DNA from: Anaerolineales bacterium
GTDB lineage: Bacteria; Chloroflexota; Anaerolineae; Anaerolineales; Villigracilaceae
DNA length: 64,000 nt
Direction: 5' to 3'
NCBI GenBank assembly: GCA_013360875.1
Contig: JABWAU010000002.1
Span: 1 to 64,000, forward strand
The position numbers were made by a program, and so were the translations under genes. Positions 54,662 to 64,000 of the stretch are shown here, piece after piece. Below the pieces are notes generated by a model, which searched no databases, was not told the DNA's origin, and saw nothing but the letters and a program-made list of their open reading frames with translations. Numbering within the stretch: position 1 is the stretch's first letter; the number at the start of each line of letters is the position of its first letter.

Positions 54662-55531
54662 ATGTCCAATCCGAATGAAGCAACTTTGCCCCCTACGGGG
54701 ACGATGCTAAGCAAGTATGCTTCCGAGGTCTTCGCCGGGCTGGTCGCTCCGCTAGAAGGCGTGGAAATTTCCATGCTTTCCGCCGACGACCCGCTGGCGA
54801 AAGAGGACGTCCTGGTGCGCATGAACCGCGAGTTGCAGCGCGCGCTGGAAAAGCCCGCCTCGGAACGGCGCTGGGTGATGGTGATTGACCTGCGCCGCTG
54901 TATCGGCTGTCACGCCTGCACGGTGGCCTGCGTGGCGGAGAACAAACTTCCGCCTGGGGTAGTCTATCGCCCGGTTATTACGGAAGAGGTCGGTACATAC
55001 CCCAACGTGACGATGAAGTTCCTGCCCCGTCCGTGTATGCAATGCGATCAACCGCCTTGCACCCCTGTCTGCCCTGTGACCGCCACATACAAGAACGAAG
55101 AAGGCGTCGTGGTGGTGGACTACGAGCAGTGTATCGGCTGCCGCGCCTGCATGGCGGCATGCCCCTACGGCGCGCGCACGTTTGACTTCGGCTACAACTA
55201 CGTCGAGCAATTGCCCGTCTTCGACGGCGCAATCGTCGGCGGGGAAACTGCCGCGGGGTACGAGCACGCCAGCCAGGAGTACGGCGAAGCGTGGAAGCGG
55301 GAAGGGCGGCACGAGTCGCCCGTCGGCAACGTCCGCAAGTGTCACTTCTGCCTGCACCGCATCAAGGACGGTATCCTGCCCGCCTGCACCACCACCTGCA
55401 TCGGGCGCGCCACCTACTTCGGCGACGCCAACGACCCCGAATCGCTCGTCAGCGAGTTGATTGCCAAATCCAACGTGGTTCGGCTGAAGGAAGAACTCGG
55501 CACCGAACCGCGCGTGTATTACATTGTGTAG
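54662..55531 (+). CDS. 4Fe-4S electron-transfer subunit of CISM molybdoenzyme (PsrB/TtrB-like)
   Basis: [80 protein letters not shown]. Confidence 0.92.
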   Translation: MSNPNEATLPPTGTMLSKYASEVFAGLVAPLEGVEISMLSADDPLAKEDVLVRMNRELQRALEKPASERRWVMVIDLRRCIGCHACTVACVAENKLPPGVVYRPVITEEVGTYPNVTMKFLPRPCMQCDQPPCTPVCPVTATYKNEEGVVVVDYEQCIGCRACMAACPYGARTFDFGYNYVEQLPVFDGAIVGGETAAGYEHASQEYGEAWKREGRHESPVGNVRKCHFCLHRIKDGILPACTTTCIGRATYFGDANDPESLVSELIAKSNVVRLKEELGTEPRVYYIV

Positions 55532-55540
55532 GAGGCGGAG

Positions 55541-56683
55541 ATGTTGAAGAAACTTTCTTACGCTGTGGGCGCGCTCGCCCTGCTGTTCGGGTTGTGGGGC
55601 GTGTACATTCGTCTCTTTGAGGGCGAGCAAAGCGCCAATTATGGCTCCTACATCGGCTGGGGGCTGTGGGTTGCCATGTATCTGTTTTTGGCGGGTCTCG
55701 CGGCGGGAGCCTACATGCTTGCCGCCTTCGATTACCTGTTCAACGTGCCGCAGTTCAAAGGCACGGGCAAGACCATGCTGTGGGCGGCGCTCGTGACATT
55801 GCCTGCGGGTCTCGCTTCCATCGGGATGGACCTGGGTCACATGGAGCGCATCTGGAAGGTGTACCTCCAGCCGAACTTCAATTCGTTCCTGGCGCTGATG
55901 GTCTGGGGCTACACCATCTTCCTGATTTTGATCGCGGTCTCGCTCTACTTCGCCTTCACCGCTCCTGAAAAGAAAGCGATGAAAGCCGTGATGTGGATTG
56001 GCTTCGTCGTCTCGATTTTGGTGGCGGGCGGCGTGGGCTTCCTGCTGGGCGGGAACGCGGCGCGCCTGTACTGGCACGTCGGTCTGCTCCCCGTTCAATT
56101 CCCCGTTTTCGCCATCGCTTCGGGCGCGGCGCTGATGCTGCTGCTCGTCGGCTGGTTCATGCCCAATCTGGAAGAAAAACAACGCGGCGACCTGCTCTGG
56201 CTGCTGGCAATCATCACGATTGCGACCAGCGTGGCAAAACTCTACTTCCTGGTCTCCGACTACACCCAATCGCTCTACGCGGGTGTGACGGATAATCTGA
56301 TTGCCGTCAATTACGTGTTGAACGGACCTCACGCTTTCATGTTCTGGGGCGTGCAGATTGTGCTCGGCTTGCTCATTCCCGTTCTTGTGTTGGCGCAGCC
56401 CAAACTGGCGAAGAACGGCGTGGTCGCTGGCTTGATGGGCGTCTTCCTGCTGGTCGGCTACGCCGCCGCCCGCATCCTGATCGTGGTGCCTGGGCAGGTG
56501 GCGGAAATGATGCCTGGTCAGGCGGCGGCATTCCACGGTCCGAAATTGACGCTCGATTACACCCCCAGCCTGATGGAATGGTCGGTCACCTCTGCCGTGA
56601 TGGGCTTCGCCATCCTGGGCGTCCTGATTGGCATGGATTACTTGCTGGGTTATCTGGCGCGCTTTACGGAGGCAAAGAAATGA
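55541..56683 (+). CDS. NrfD/PsrC-type membrane subunit
   Basis: About ten TM helices; YIGWGLWVAMYLFLAGLAAGAYMLAAFDYLF. Confidence 0.88.
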   Translation: MLKKLSYAVGALALLFGLWGVYIRLFEGEQSANYGSYIGWGLWVAMYLFLAGLAAGAYMLAAFDYLFNVPQFKGTGKTMLWAALVTLPAGLASIGMDLGHMERIWKVYLQPNFNSFLALMVWGYTIFLILIAVSLYFAFTAPEKKAMKAVMWIGFVVSILVAGGVGFLLGGNAARLYWHVGLLPVQFPVFAIASGAALMLLLVGWFMPNLEEKQRGDLLWLLAIITIATSVAKLYFLVSDYTQSLYAGVTDNLIAVNYVLNGPHAFMFWGVQIVLGLLIPVLVLAQPKLAKNGVVAGLMGVFLLVGYAAARILIVVPGQVAEMMPGQAAAFHGPKLTLDYTPSLMEWSVTSAVMGFAILGVLIGMDYLLGYLARFTEAKK

Positions 56684-59600
56684 AAACCAATAAACAACTT
56701 TCACGGCGCGACTTCCTCAAACTCTCTGGCGTCACAGGCGCAACCGCCGCATTCCTCGGCAGCCTGCCGCAGGCGCAGAAAGCCATCGCCAGCGCGATGA
56801 AGGAAGGCGCGGGCAATTTTGAAGCCAAGCCTGAAAATCAACTCTACACCGTTTGTCTGCAGTGCAACACGGGCTGCGGTATCAAGGTCAAAATCATGGA
56901 AGGACTCGCCGCTAAAATTGACGGCAACCCCTACAGCCCCTGGACGCTCTGGCCCCATCCCGCTTACGAAACTCCCATCAAGGAGATGGCGACGGTTGAA
57001 GGCGCGCTCTGCCCGAAGGGACAGGCGGGCATCCAGACCGCGTACGACCCGTACCGCATTATCAGTGTGCTGAAGCGCAAGCCAGGGACGAAGCGCGGTG
57101 AAGGGAAGTGGATTACCATCCCCTTCGAGCAAGCCATCGAAGAAATCGTCGAAGGCGGCGACCTGTTCGGCGAAGGCAATGTGGATGGGTTGAAAGCCGT
57201 CCGAGCGTTGACCGACGCGGAACTTTCCAAAGAGATGAAAGCCGCCGTCCAGAAAATTTGGGATGAGAAAGACCCCGAAAAGAAGAAAGAACTGGTCAAG
57301 GAATTCCAGACCGAGTTCAAAGACCATCTCGACGTGTTGATTGACCCCGAACACCCCGACTTGGGTCCAAAGAACAATCAGTTTATGTTCGTGTGGGGAC
57401 GCATGAAGGGCGGACGCGAAGACGTGGTTCACCGCTTCGTGCAGGAGGCTTATGGCTCCATCAACATGAACGGGCATACCACCGTTTGCCAGGGTTCGCT
57501 GTACTTCACGGGCAAGGCGATGAGCGCCAAATGGAATGAAGCCAAAGGTTCCTTTGACAGCGGCGACAAATTCTACTGGCAGGTGGATACCGCCAACAGC
57601 GAATTCGTCATCTACGTTGGCACGAACCTGTTCGACTCGAACTACGGACCGCCGCAGCGCGTTCCCAAAGCCACCGACGCTATCGTCAACGGGCGCAAGT
57701 TCGCCGTTGTGGACCCGCGCCTGAGCAAACTCGCCGCCCGCGCCTGGAAGTGGGTGCCAATCAAACCTGGCACAGACGCCGCCTTCGCGCTCGGCATGAT
57801 TCGCTGGATAATTGAGAACGAGAAAATCAACAAGGCGTACCTGGCAATTGCCAACGTCGCCGCGCAGGTTGCCGCTAAAGAGCCGAACTACACCAACGCC
57901 TCCTGGCTGGTCAAAATCAAGGATGGCGTTCCCGGCAAGCACCTGCGCGCCAGCGAACTGGGTCTGCTCACCAAGCAAACCGTTCAGAAAGACGGCAAGG
58001 ATGTGGACATCTACGTGGATGCAAACGGCGTGGAATATCCTGGCGATACCCCCGTCGCGCTCGTCGGCGGAGTCCCGACCCCCATCAACGTTCTGAACAA
58101 AGACGCGGCGCCTGTCGTCGGCGACCTGTTCGTCAATCAGAAGATTGGCGACTTCCAGGTCAAGGACGGAATGCAGATTTTGCTCGAATCGGCGCAGGAA
58201 CACACCATCGCCGAGTGGGCGGAGATTGCGGACGTGAGCGAGAACGACATTCTCGAACTCGCCGCTGAGTTCACCTCGCACGGACGCAAAGCCGCCGCCG
58301 ACATCCATCGCGGTCCGTCACAGCACACCAACGGTTTCTACAACAACAACGCCTGGTACATGGTCAATCTGCTGATCGGCAACTTCGATTACGCGGGCGG
58401 CACCATCAAACTCAGCGCCTATGACCGCAAAGGCAGCAAGAAGGGGCAACCCTTCCCGGTGACGAAGATGTTCGGCGAAGAAGAAATGACCGCTTTCGGT
58501 CTGGATATGCTGCGCACCAAGACCACCTACGAGAAGTCCACGCTCTTCGATGGCACCTATCCCACCAAACGCCCGTGGTTCCCGATTGCCACCGACATCT
58601 ATCAGGAAGACATCCCCTCCATCGGCGACGCCTACCCGTACCCCATCAAGATTTTGATGACCTACATGTCCTCCCTGCCGTACAGCGTGCCAGGCGGGCA
58701 GAAAATCATCGAAGTCCTCGCCGACACCAAGAAGATTCCGCTGCACATCGCCAGCGACATCATGATTGGCGAAACCAGCATGTACGCGGATTACATCTTC
58801 CCCGACCTCTCCTACCTCGAACGCTGGGAGTTCCACGGTTCGCATCCCTCTGTGCCGTGGAAGGTGGAAAACGTGCGCCAGCCTGTCATCAGCATCCCCG
58901 GCTGGCAGACCACCAAAGTCTGGGGCGAAGAAATCCCGCTGTCGTTTGAAGCGGTCTTCCTGGCGATTGCCGAAAAGTTGGAACTGCCCGGCTTCGGTCC
59001 GAACGGCTTCGGCGAAGGCGTCCCCTACATCCGCCCCGAAGACTTCTACCTGAAACAGGTTGCCGATATCGCCTTTGGCGAGAAGGAAGACGGATCGGAT
59101 TCTGTCCCCGAAGCGGACGACGAAGAAGTCCGCATCTTCCTGGAAGCGCGGCGGCACCTGCCCAAGAGCGTCTTCGACGCCGAAAAGTGGAAAGCCGCTG
59201 TTGGCGGAGATGAGAGCCTGTGGCGCAAGGTCGTCTATGTGCTCAATCGCGGCGGACGCTACGAAGCCTTTGAGAAAGGCTACAAGGGCGACAAGGTGGC
59301 GCATCCCTATGGGCGGCTGATCAACCTGTATCAGGAGAAGACCGCCACCTCCATCAACACGATGACGGGCAAGCCGTTCGTGGGCTACACCAAGTACATC
59401 CCGCCCGCGCTCTCCTCGACGGGCGAAGAAATCAAGAGCGACGGCTACGACCTGCATCTCATCACCTTCAAGACGATGACGATGGCGAAGGCGCGCGGCA
59501 TCAGCAACTATTGGACGCTCGCCGTCGTCCCCGAAGGCTACCTGCTCATGAATACGCAGGACGCCAAACGCCTCGGACTCAAGGACGGCGACGCCATCCG

Positions 59601-59922
59601 CATCACCTCGTCCAGCAACCCCGAAGGCGTGTATGACCTGCAAAACGGGAAGAAACACCCCATCGAGGGCAAGGTCAAAGTGAGCGAAGGCATCCGCCCC
59701 GGCGTGGTGGCTTTCCCGCTCGGATTCGGTCACTGGGCAAGCGGCGCCGCCGACGTGGAAATTGACGGCAAACTCGTCCAGGGCGACCCGCGCCGCGCGG
59801 TCCCGCTGATGGCGAACGGCGCCATGCAACTCGACCCCGCCGTGAACTACTCCCCGCTCAGCGACCTGGCTGGCGGCTCGGCGGTGTTCTACGATAGCAA
59901 GGTGAAGGTCGAAAAAGTCTGA
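56680..59922 (+). CDS. Tat-exported molybdopterin oxidoreductase, CISM catalytic subunit (TtrA/PsrA/SreA-like; substrate unknown)
   Basis: Twin-arginine [37 protein letters not shown]...[17 protein letters not shown] likely Mo-Cys ligand region; C-terminal MGDH-like [27 protein letters not shown]. Confidence 0.9.
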   Translation: MKTNKQLSRRDFLKLSGVTGATAAFLGSLPQAQKAIASAMKEGAGNFEAKPENQLYTVCLQCNTGCGIKVKIMEGLAAKIDGNPYSPWTLWPHPAYETPIKEMATVEGALCPKGQAGIQTAYDPYRIISVLKRKPGTKRGEGKWITIPFEQAIEEIVEGGDLFGEGNVDGLKAVRALTDAELSKEMKAAVQKIWDEKDPEKKKELVKEFQTEFKDHLDVLIDPEHPDLGPKNNQFMFVWGRMKGGREDVVHRFVQEAYGSINMNGHTTVCQGSLYFTGKAMSAKWNEAKGSFDSGDKFYWQVDTANSEFVIYVGTNLFDSNYGPPQRVPKATDAIVNGRKFAVVDPRLSKLAARAWKWVPIKPGTDAAFALGMIRWIIENEKINKAYLAIANVAAQVAAKEPNYTNASWLVKIKDGVPGKHLRASELGLLTKQTVQKDGKDVDIYVDANGVEYPGDTPVALVGGVPTPINVLNKDAAPVVGDLFVNQKIGDFQVKDGMQILLESAQEHTIAEWAEIADVSENDILELAAEFTSHGRKAAADIHRGPSQHTNGFYNNNAWYMVNLLIGNFDYAGGTIKLSAYDRKGSKKGQPFPVTKMFGEEEMTAFGLDMLRTKTTYEKSTLFDGTYPTKRPWFPIATDIYQEDIPSIGDAYPYPIKILMTYMSSLPYSVPGGQKIIEVLADTKKIPLHIASDIMIGETSMYADYIFPDLSYLERWEFHGSHPSVPWKVENVRQPVISIPGWQTTKVWGEEIPLSFEAVFLAIAEKLELPGFGPNGFGEGVPYIRPEDFYLKQVADIAFGEKEDGSDSVPEADDEEVRIFLEARRHLPKSVFDAEKWKAAVGGDESLWRKVVYVLNRGGRYEAFEKGYKGDKVAHPYGRLINLYQEKTATSINTMTGKPFVGYTKYIPPALSSTGEEIKSDGYDLHLITFKTMTMAKARGISNYWTLAVVPEGYLLMNTQDAKRLGLKDGDAIRITSSSNPEGVYDLQNGKKHPIEGKVKVSEGIRPGVVAFPLGFGHWASGAADVEIDGKLVQGDPRRAVPLMANGAMQLDPAVNYSPLSDLAGGSAVFYDSKVKVEKV

Positions 59923-59953
59923 TAGTCGTTTGTCAGATAGTCGAATAGTTTTT

Positions 59954-59998
59954 GCGCCGCCTCGCAGGGCAGAGTCCTTGCGGGGCGGCGCGTTTTTT
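59954..59998 (+). terminator. Rho-independent terminator after CISM operon
   Basis: GCGCCGCCtCGCA...TGCGgGGCGGCGC-G-TTTTTT. Confidence 0.88.
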
Positions 59999-60040
59999 GG
60001 TTGGGGTAAAATTGACATAACCTTTCGCCGTGAGAATGCC

Positions 60041-63000
60041 ATGACCACAGACCTTACCTTCATCACCAACGAAGAAAACCGCACCCTGAAAGACAGGTTC
60101 AATGCGCTCATCAAAGATGCGCGCTTTTTCGACGTCCTGGTGGGATATTTTTACGCGAGCGGCTTTTATGCCATTTATCCCGCGCTCGAAAAGAGCGAGA
60201 AAATCAGAATTCTGGTGGGAATCGGCACGGATAAAACCACTCACGAACTATTCGTGAACGCGAGCGAAGCGCAACAATTGGAGTTGAGGTTTTCCCACGC
60301 AGAGACCAAACAAATGGCTGAAAGTCAAATCGTGGCGGAGATGGAAGAATCGCAGGATGACCGCTCCATTGAGCAGGGCGTGATGAAGTTCATCGAGTGG
60401 ATTCGCAGCGGCAAACTGGAAATCCGCGCCTACCCTTCGCGGAGCATTCACGCCAAAGTGTATATCGTCACGTTTCAGGAAGGCGACAGGGATTTAGGGC
60501 GCGTGATTACGGGGTCGAGCAACCTGACTCAAGCGGGGCTGGTGGACAATCTCGAATTCAATGTGGAACTCAAAAACAGCGCCGATTACAAATTCGCCAG
60601 AGAGAAATTCGAGCAACTGTGGAACGAGGCGGTTGACCTGAGCGAAAAATACGTCCAAACCATCCAAACCAAAACCTGGCTCAATCAGGAGATTACGCCG
60701 TATCAACTTTATCTGAAACTCTTGTACGAATACTTCAAGGATGAACTGAACCGCTCCGAGACAATTTTTGCCGACTTGCTGCCCGAAGGCTTTTTGAAAC
60801 TGGAATATCAGGAACAAGCCGTGTTGAACGCCAAGAAAATCCTTGAAGAATACGGCGGCGTGTTCATCTCCGACGTGGTGGGGTTGGGGAAAACCTACAT
60901 CGCCACCCTGCTGGCGGCTCAATTGGACGGCAGGACGCTGGTCATTGCGCCGCCCGCGCTGTTGGATGAAAATAACCCTGGCTCGTGGCGCAATGCCTTT
61001 GTGGATTTTGGCGTGCGCGCCGCCGACTTTGAATCCATTGGCAAACTGGATGAGATTCTCGAACGGGGAACGGGAAAATACAAAAACGTCATCATTGACG
61101 AAGCCCACCGCTTCCGCACCGAGACCAACGTCACCTATGAAAAACTGGCGGAGATTTGCCGCGGCAAGCGCGTGATTCTCGTCACGGCGACGCCCTACAA
61201 CAACTCGCCCAAAGACATTCTCAGCCAACTCAAACTGTTCCAAAGCGCGCGCAAAAGCGCCATTCCCAACCTGCCCGACCTGGAATCATTCTTTGGCAAA
61301 TTGCAAAAGCGGCTGAAAGGATTAGACCGCCAAAGGGACAATCAAGAATATCTGCGCATGGCGCGCGAGAACGCGCGCGAGATACGCGAAAAGGTCTTGA
61401 AGTATCTGATGGTGCGGCGCACGCGCAGCGAGATTATCCGCTATTTTGAGCGCGACCTGCAAACGCAGGGGCTGAAATTCCCCGAAGTCGCCGCTCCGCA
61501 GCCGTTGTATTACGAACTGAACGAAGAAGAAGACGCGGTTTTCACCGAGACCATCGAACTCATCTCCCAACAATTCACCTACGCCCGTTATACCCCGCTG
61601 CTGTATTCCAAAAAGGCGCTCGACCAGTTGGAAGAACAATCCCAGCGCAATATGGGCAAGTTTATGAAAATCCTGCTGGTCAAACGGCTGGAGAGCAGTT
61701 TCTTCGCCTTCCGCCATTCGATTGAGCGCTTCATTCGTTCCTACGAGATGTTCATTGCCGAGTATGAAAAAGGCAATGTGTACGTCAGCAAAAAGCACAT
61801 CCACAAGATTTTTGAACTGCTGGAAAACGACGACGATGAAGCCATTCAGCGGCTGATTGACGAAGGCAAGGCGGAACGGCACGCCGCCAGCGAGTTCACC
61901 GAACAATTCATTCGGGATTTACGCAGCGATTTGGAGATTCTGCGGCGGGTGCGGCGCTTGTGGCAACAGATTGACCGCGACCCCAAACTGCTGGCGTTGC
62001 TGGAGCAACTCCGCGCCAACCCGCTGCTCAAGGCGGGCAAGTTGATTCTCTTCACCGAATCGAAAGAGACGGCGGAATATCTGGCGGAGCATGTCAATCG
62101 GGCGCGCCCTGGCGAAGCGTTTTGCTTTACGGGCGGTTCGAGCGAAGCGGCGCGGCAGGTAGTGATTCAAAACTTCGACGCCAAAGCCCGCCATCCGAGG
62201 GACGATTACCGCATTTTGATTTCGACCGAAGTCCTTTCGGAAGGCGTCAACCTGCACCGCTCGAATGTGGTGATTAACTACGACATCCCCTGGAACCCAA
62301 CCCGTATGATGCAGCGCGTGGGACGTATCAACCGCGTGGACACGAAGTTCGACGTTATCTACACCTTCAACTTCTTCCCCACTCAGCAGGCAAACGACCA
62401 AATCAAATTGAAGGAAGCCGCCGAAGCCAAAATCAACGCCTTTTTGACCCTGCTCGGCGGCGACGCGGCGCTCTTGACCGAAGGCGAACCCATCGGCTCG
62501 CACGAGTTGTTCGACCGTTTGGTCTCGAAGAAGACGCTGACGGGCGAAGACGAAGACGAGACCAGCGCGCTCAAGTATCTCAACGTTATCAAGGATATCC
62601 GCGACCGCCAGCCCGATTTGTTCGAGCAAATCAAAAGGCTGCCGAAGAAGGCGCGCTCAGCCAGAAGTATGTCGCTGCGAGACGGCGTTTTTCCGTCGAA
62701 GCAGTCTCCTGGCAATGAGGACGCTTCGATTGCGCTCAGTGCAGAGATTGCTTCGGGGCAAAGAACGCCCCTCGCAATGACAGGTTCTCTTGTTACTTAC
62801 TTCCGCCGCGGCAAGGTGCAAAAGTTCTTCCAAACCGCGCCGCAGGGCGAATCTGTAGAGTTGGATTTCATCGCCGCCGCGCAACGGTTGGAGTGCGCGG
62901 CAGATGAAAAACGCCAAAAACTCCCCGAAGGGTTCTTCGATTTGCTGGAGAAGAACAAACAAGCCTTTTTGGACGCCACCACCACGGGCGAGGATGACTC

Positions 63001-63331
63001 GCAGCCGCGTAAGGGCAGGGACAGCGCCTATCAGTTGCTGAAAATTCTCAAAGCCGCCTTCAAAAACACCCAACAACTGACCGACGAGCAGGAACTGTAC
63101 GCCCAGACCGTGATGGCAAGGCTCGAAGACGGCGCGCTGCCCAAAGAAACCGCCGCAAAAACCTTGAAGGCGCTCAAGGCGCTTGGCAATCAGGCGGCGA
63201 ATCCGCTCAAGACTCTGGCTGTGTTGCAGACGAACATCCCCGCGGGGCTGTTGGAAAGCCATTACGCCGAGCAAAACCCGCGCCTGACGGGAAAGCGCGA
63301 GGTGATTTTGAGCATGTATCTGGCTGAATGA
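60041..63331 (+). CDS. PLD-nuclease-like N-terminal domain fused to SNF2-type helicase; contains an in-frame repeat insertion
   Basis: RSIHAKVYIVTFQEGDRDLGRVITGSSNLTQAGL (PLD HxK); VFISDVVGLGKTYIATLLAAQ Walker A; IIDEAHRFR; ILISTEVLSEGVNLHRSNVVINYDIPWNPTRMMQRVGRINR. Confidence 0.92.
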   Translation: MTTDLTFITNEENRTLKDRFNALIKDARFFDVLVGYFYASGFYAIYPALEKSEKIRILVGIGTDKTTHELFVNASEAQQLELRFSHAETKQMAESQIVAEMEESQDDRSIEQGVMKFIEWIRSGKLEIRAYPSRSIHAKVYIVTFQEGDRDLGRVITGSSNLTQAGLVDNLEFNVELKNSADYKFAREKFEQLWNEAVDLSEKYVQTIQTKTWLNQEITPYQLYLKLLYEYFKDELNRSETIFADLLPEGFLKLEYQEQAVLNAKKILEEYGGVFISDVVGLGKTYIATLLAAQLDGRTLVIAPPALLDENNPGSWRNAFVDFGVRAADFESIGKLDEILERGTGKYKNVIIDEAHRFRTETNVTYEKLAEICRGKRVILVTATPYNNSPKDILSQLKLFQSARKSAIPNLPDLESFFGKLQKRLKGLDRQRDNQEYLRMARENAREIREKVLKYLMVRRTRSEIIRYFERDLQTQGLKFPEVAAPQPLYYELNEEEDAVFTETIELISQQFTYARYTPLLYSKKALDQLEEQSQRNMGKFMKILLVKRLESSFFAFRHSIERFIRSYEMFIAEYEKGNVYVSKKHIHKIFELLENDDDEAIQRLIDEGKAERHAASEFTEQFIRDLRSDLEILRRVRRLWQQIDRDPKLLALLEQLRANPLLKAGKLILFTESKETAEYLAEHVNRARPGEAFCFTGGSSEAARQVVIQNFDAKARHPRDDYRILISTEVLSEGVNLHRSNVVINYDIPWNPTRMMQRVGRINRVDTKFDVIYTFNFFPTQQANDQIKLKEAAEAKINAFLTLLGGDAALLTEGEPIGSHELFDRLVSKKTLTGEDEDETSALKYLNVIKDIRDRQPDLFEQIKRLPKKARSARSMSLRDGVFPSKQSPGNEDASIALSAEIASGQRTPLAMTGSLVTYFRRGKVQKFFQTAPQGESVELDFIAAAQRLECAADEKRQKLPEGFFDLLEKNKQAFLDATTTGEDDSQPRKGRDSAYQLLKILKAAFKNTQQLTDEQELYAQTVMARLEDGALPKETAAKTLKALKALGNQAANPLKTLAVLQTNIPAGLLESHYAEQNPRLTGKREVILSMYLAE
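62670..62782. repeat. REP-like palindromic element inserted in helicase CDS
   Basis: TGTCGCTGCGAGACGGCGTTT...GAAGCAGTCTC...GAGATTGCTTC...GAACGCCCCTCGCAATGACA; ends and inner arms are mutually inverted. Confidence 0.82.
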
Positions 63332-63579
63332 ATATGAAACCTATTCCAGAGACCCTTGCCCCCTTTTTTCAAGAGTATGACATTGCGCTTTTGACTCCGC
63401 AGAAAGATGCCGCCACCATCATCGAGCGGACATTGAGGTATGGCTCGCGGGCGGAATTAAGATGGCTGTTTCAGGAATTTCCCCGCGCCATGATTTGCGA
63501 CTGGCTAAAGCATTGGGGAAGTTTTGCCCTGCCCGCGCCGCACCTTGCTTTTTGGCGGCTGGTATTGGAGGTGGAGTAA
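63328..63579 (+). CDS. Small DUF6922-like protein, putative antitoxin
   Basis: RTLRYGSRAELRWLFQEFPRAMICDWLKHWGSFALPAPHLAFWRLVL; overlaps helicase stop; abuts AbiEii-like gene. Confidence 0.65.
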   Translation: MNMKPIPETLAPFFQEYDIALLTPQKDAATIIERTLRYGSRAELRWLFQEFPRAMICDWLKHWGSFALPAPHLAFWRLVLEVE

Positions 63580-64000
63580 ATGTATTGGAACACCGTCAGC
63601 CCCGCTTTGCGCGCGGTTTTAGAGGACTTTTCAAAGAGCCAGATTGCCAGCGAGTTTTATCTGGCGGGCGGAACGGCGCTTGCCCTGCAAATGGGACACC
63701 GTATCTCCCTTGACCTGGACTTTTTCTCCCCGACCCAGAGCGACATCTCCGCGCTGACGGAGCCTTTGCGCCGCGCGTTGGCAAATCACACTCCCTTGCT
63801 TGCGGATACTTCATGGGGGAATCTTGTTTTTCTGGCGGATAATCTCCGCGTGGGGTTTTATGGATATGGCTACGACTTGGTTCGTCCGCTTGTAAAAATA
63901 GAATCGGTTTCGCTGGCAAGTATCGAAGATATTGGCTTGATGAAAATGGACGCGCTGCTCGCCCGCGCCAGCCGCAAGGATTTTCATGACCTGTATCAGA
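63580..64000 (+). CDS. AbiEii/AbiGii-type nucleotidyltransferase toxin, 3'-truncated by window edge
   Basis: MYWNTVSPALRAVLEDFSKSQIASEFYLAGGTALALQMGHRISLDLDFFSPTQSD. Confidence 0.9.
   Translation, partial: MYWNTVSPALRAVLEDFSKSQIASEFYLAGGTALALQMGHRISLDLDFFSPTQSDISALTEPLRRALANHTPLLADTSWGNLVFLADNLRVGFYGYGYDLVRPLVKIESVSLASIEDIGLMKMDALLARASRKDFHDLYQ

Noticed and set aside
54752-60114. Large minus-strand ORFs of 650, 535 and 598 aa
   Set aside because: Antisense shadows of the PsrB/NrfD/molybdoenzyme genes, which have unambiguous motifs
1-64000. tRNA or rRNA genes
   Set aside because: No cloverleaf with GGTTCGAATCC-type T-arm or rRNA sequence recognised by eye; a tRNAscan-SE run would be decisive

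Overview
The window looks like a bacterial chromosome segment, probably Chloroflexota/Anaerolineales by protein style (inference, no search run). Coding density is high and most of it is confidently assignable by family. Left part (0-23 kb): glycine decarboxylase subunit 2 (partial), a HEPN/MNT pair, a PadR operon, homocysteine methyltransferase, PAP2, LysE, two tandem soluble-adenylyl-cyclase-like giants around a cytochrome P450, a rubrerythrin-VIT1 fusion, DUF1786 and GlmS. Middle and right part (23-60 kb): an accessory redox, arsenic and sulfur island. It contains an ars operon (arsR-D-A-small Trx-like-C-ACR3-UspA), an octaheme cytochrome lipoprotein, a QmoABC/Hdr-like operon with TusA, DsrE and YeeE/YedE, XdhC with two CGxCG Fe-S proteins, a CcdA/thioredoxin/VKOR thiol-redox set, a NifX/YlbF/ferredoxin set, two DUF318 permeases with three MTH895-type thioredoxins, ArsR regulators, an AbrB-radical SAM fusion and a PsrABC/TtrABC-like molybdoenzyme operon. 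Right edge: a PLD-SNF2 helicase and an AbiEii-type toxin module. The most interesting non-gene signals are: (i) four ATTC-N8-GAAT operators, two placed identically just downstream of sigma70 -10 boxes; (ii) CRP/FNR-like TGTGA-N6-TCACA sites before three redox loci; (iii) a dispersed family of GTAG...CTAC palindromes with covarying arms that often supply the stop codon of the adjacent gene; (iv) repeat elements inserted in frame inside two proteins; (v) a 103-bp tandem duplication; (vi) an in-frame ArsR-ferredoxin ORF; (vii) an internally deleted CDF transporter pseudogene.
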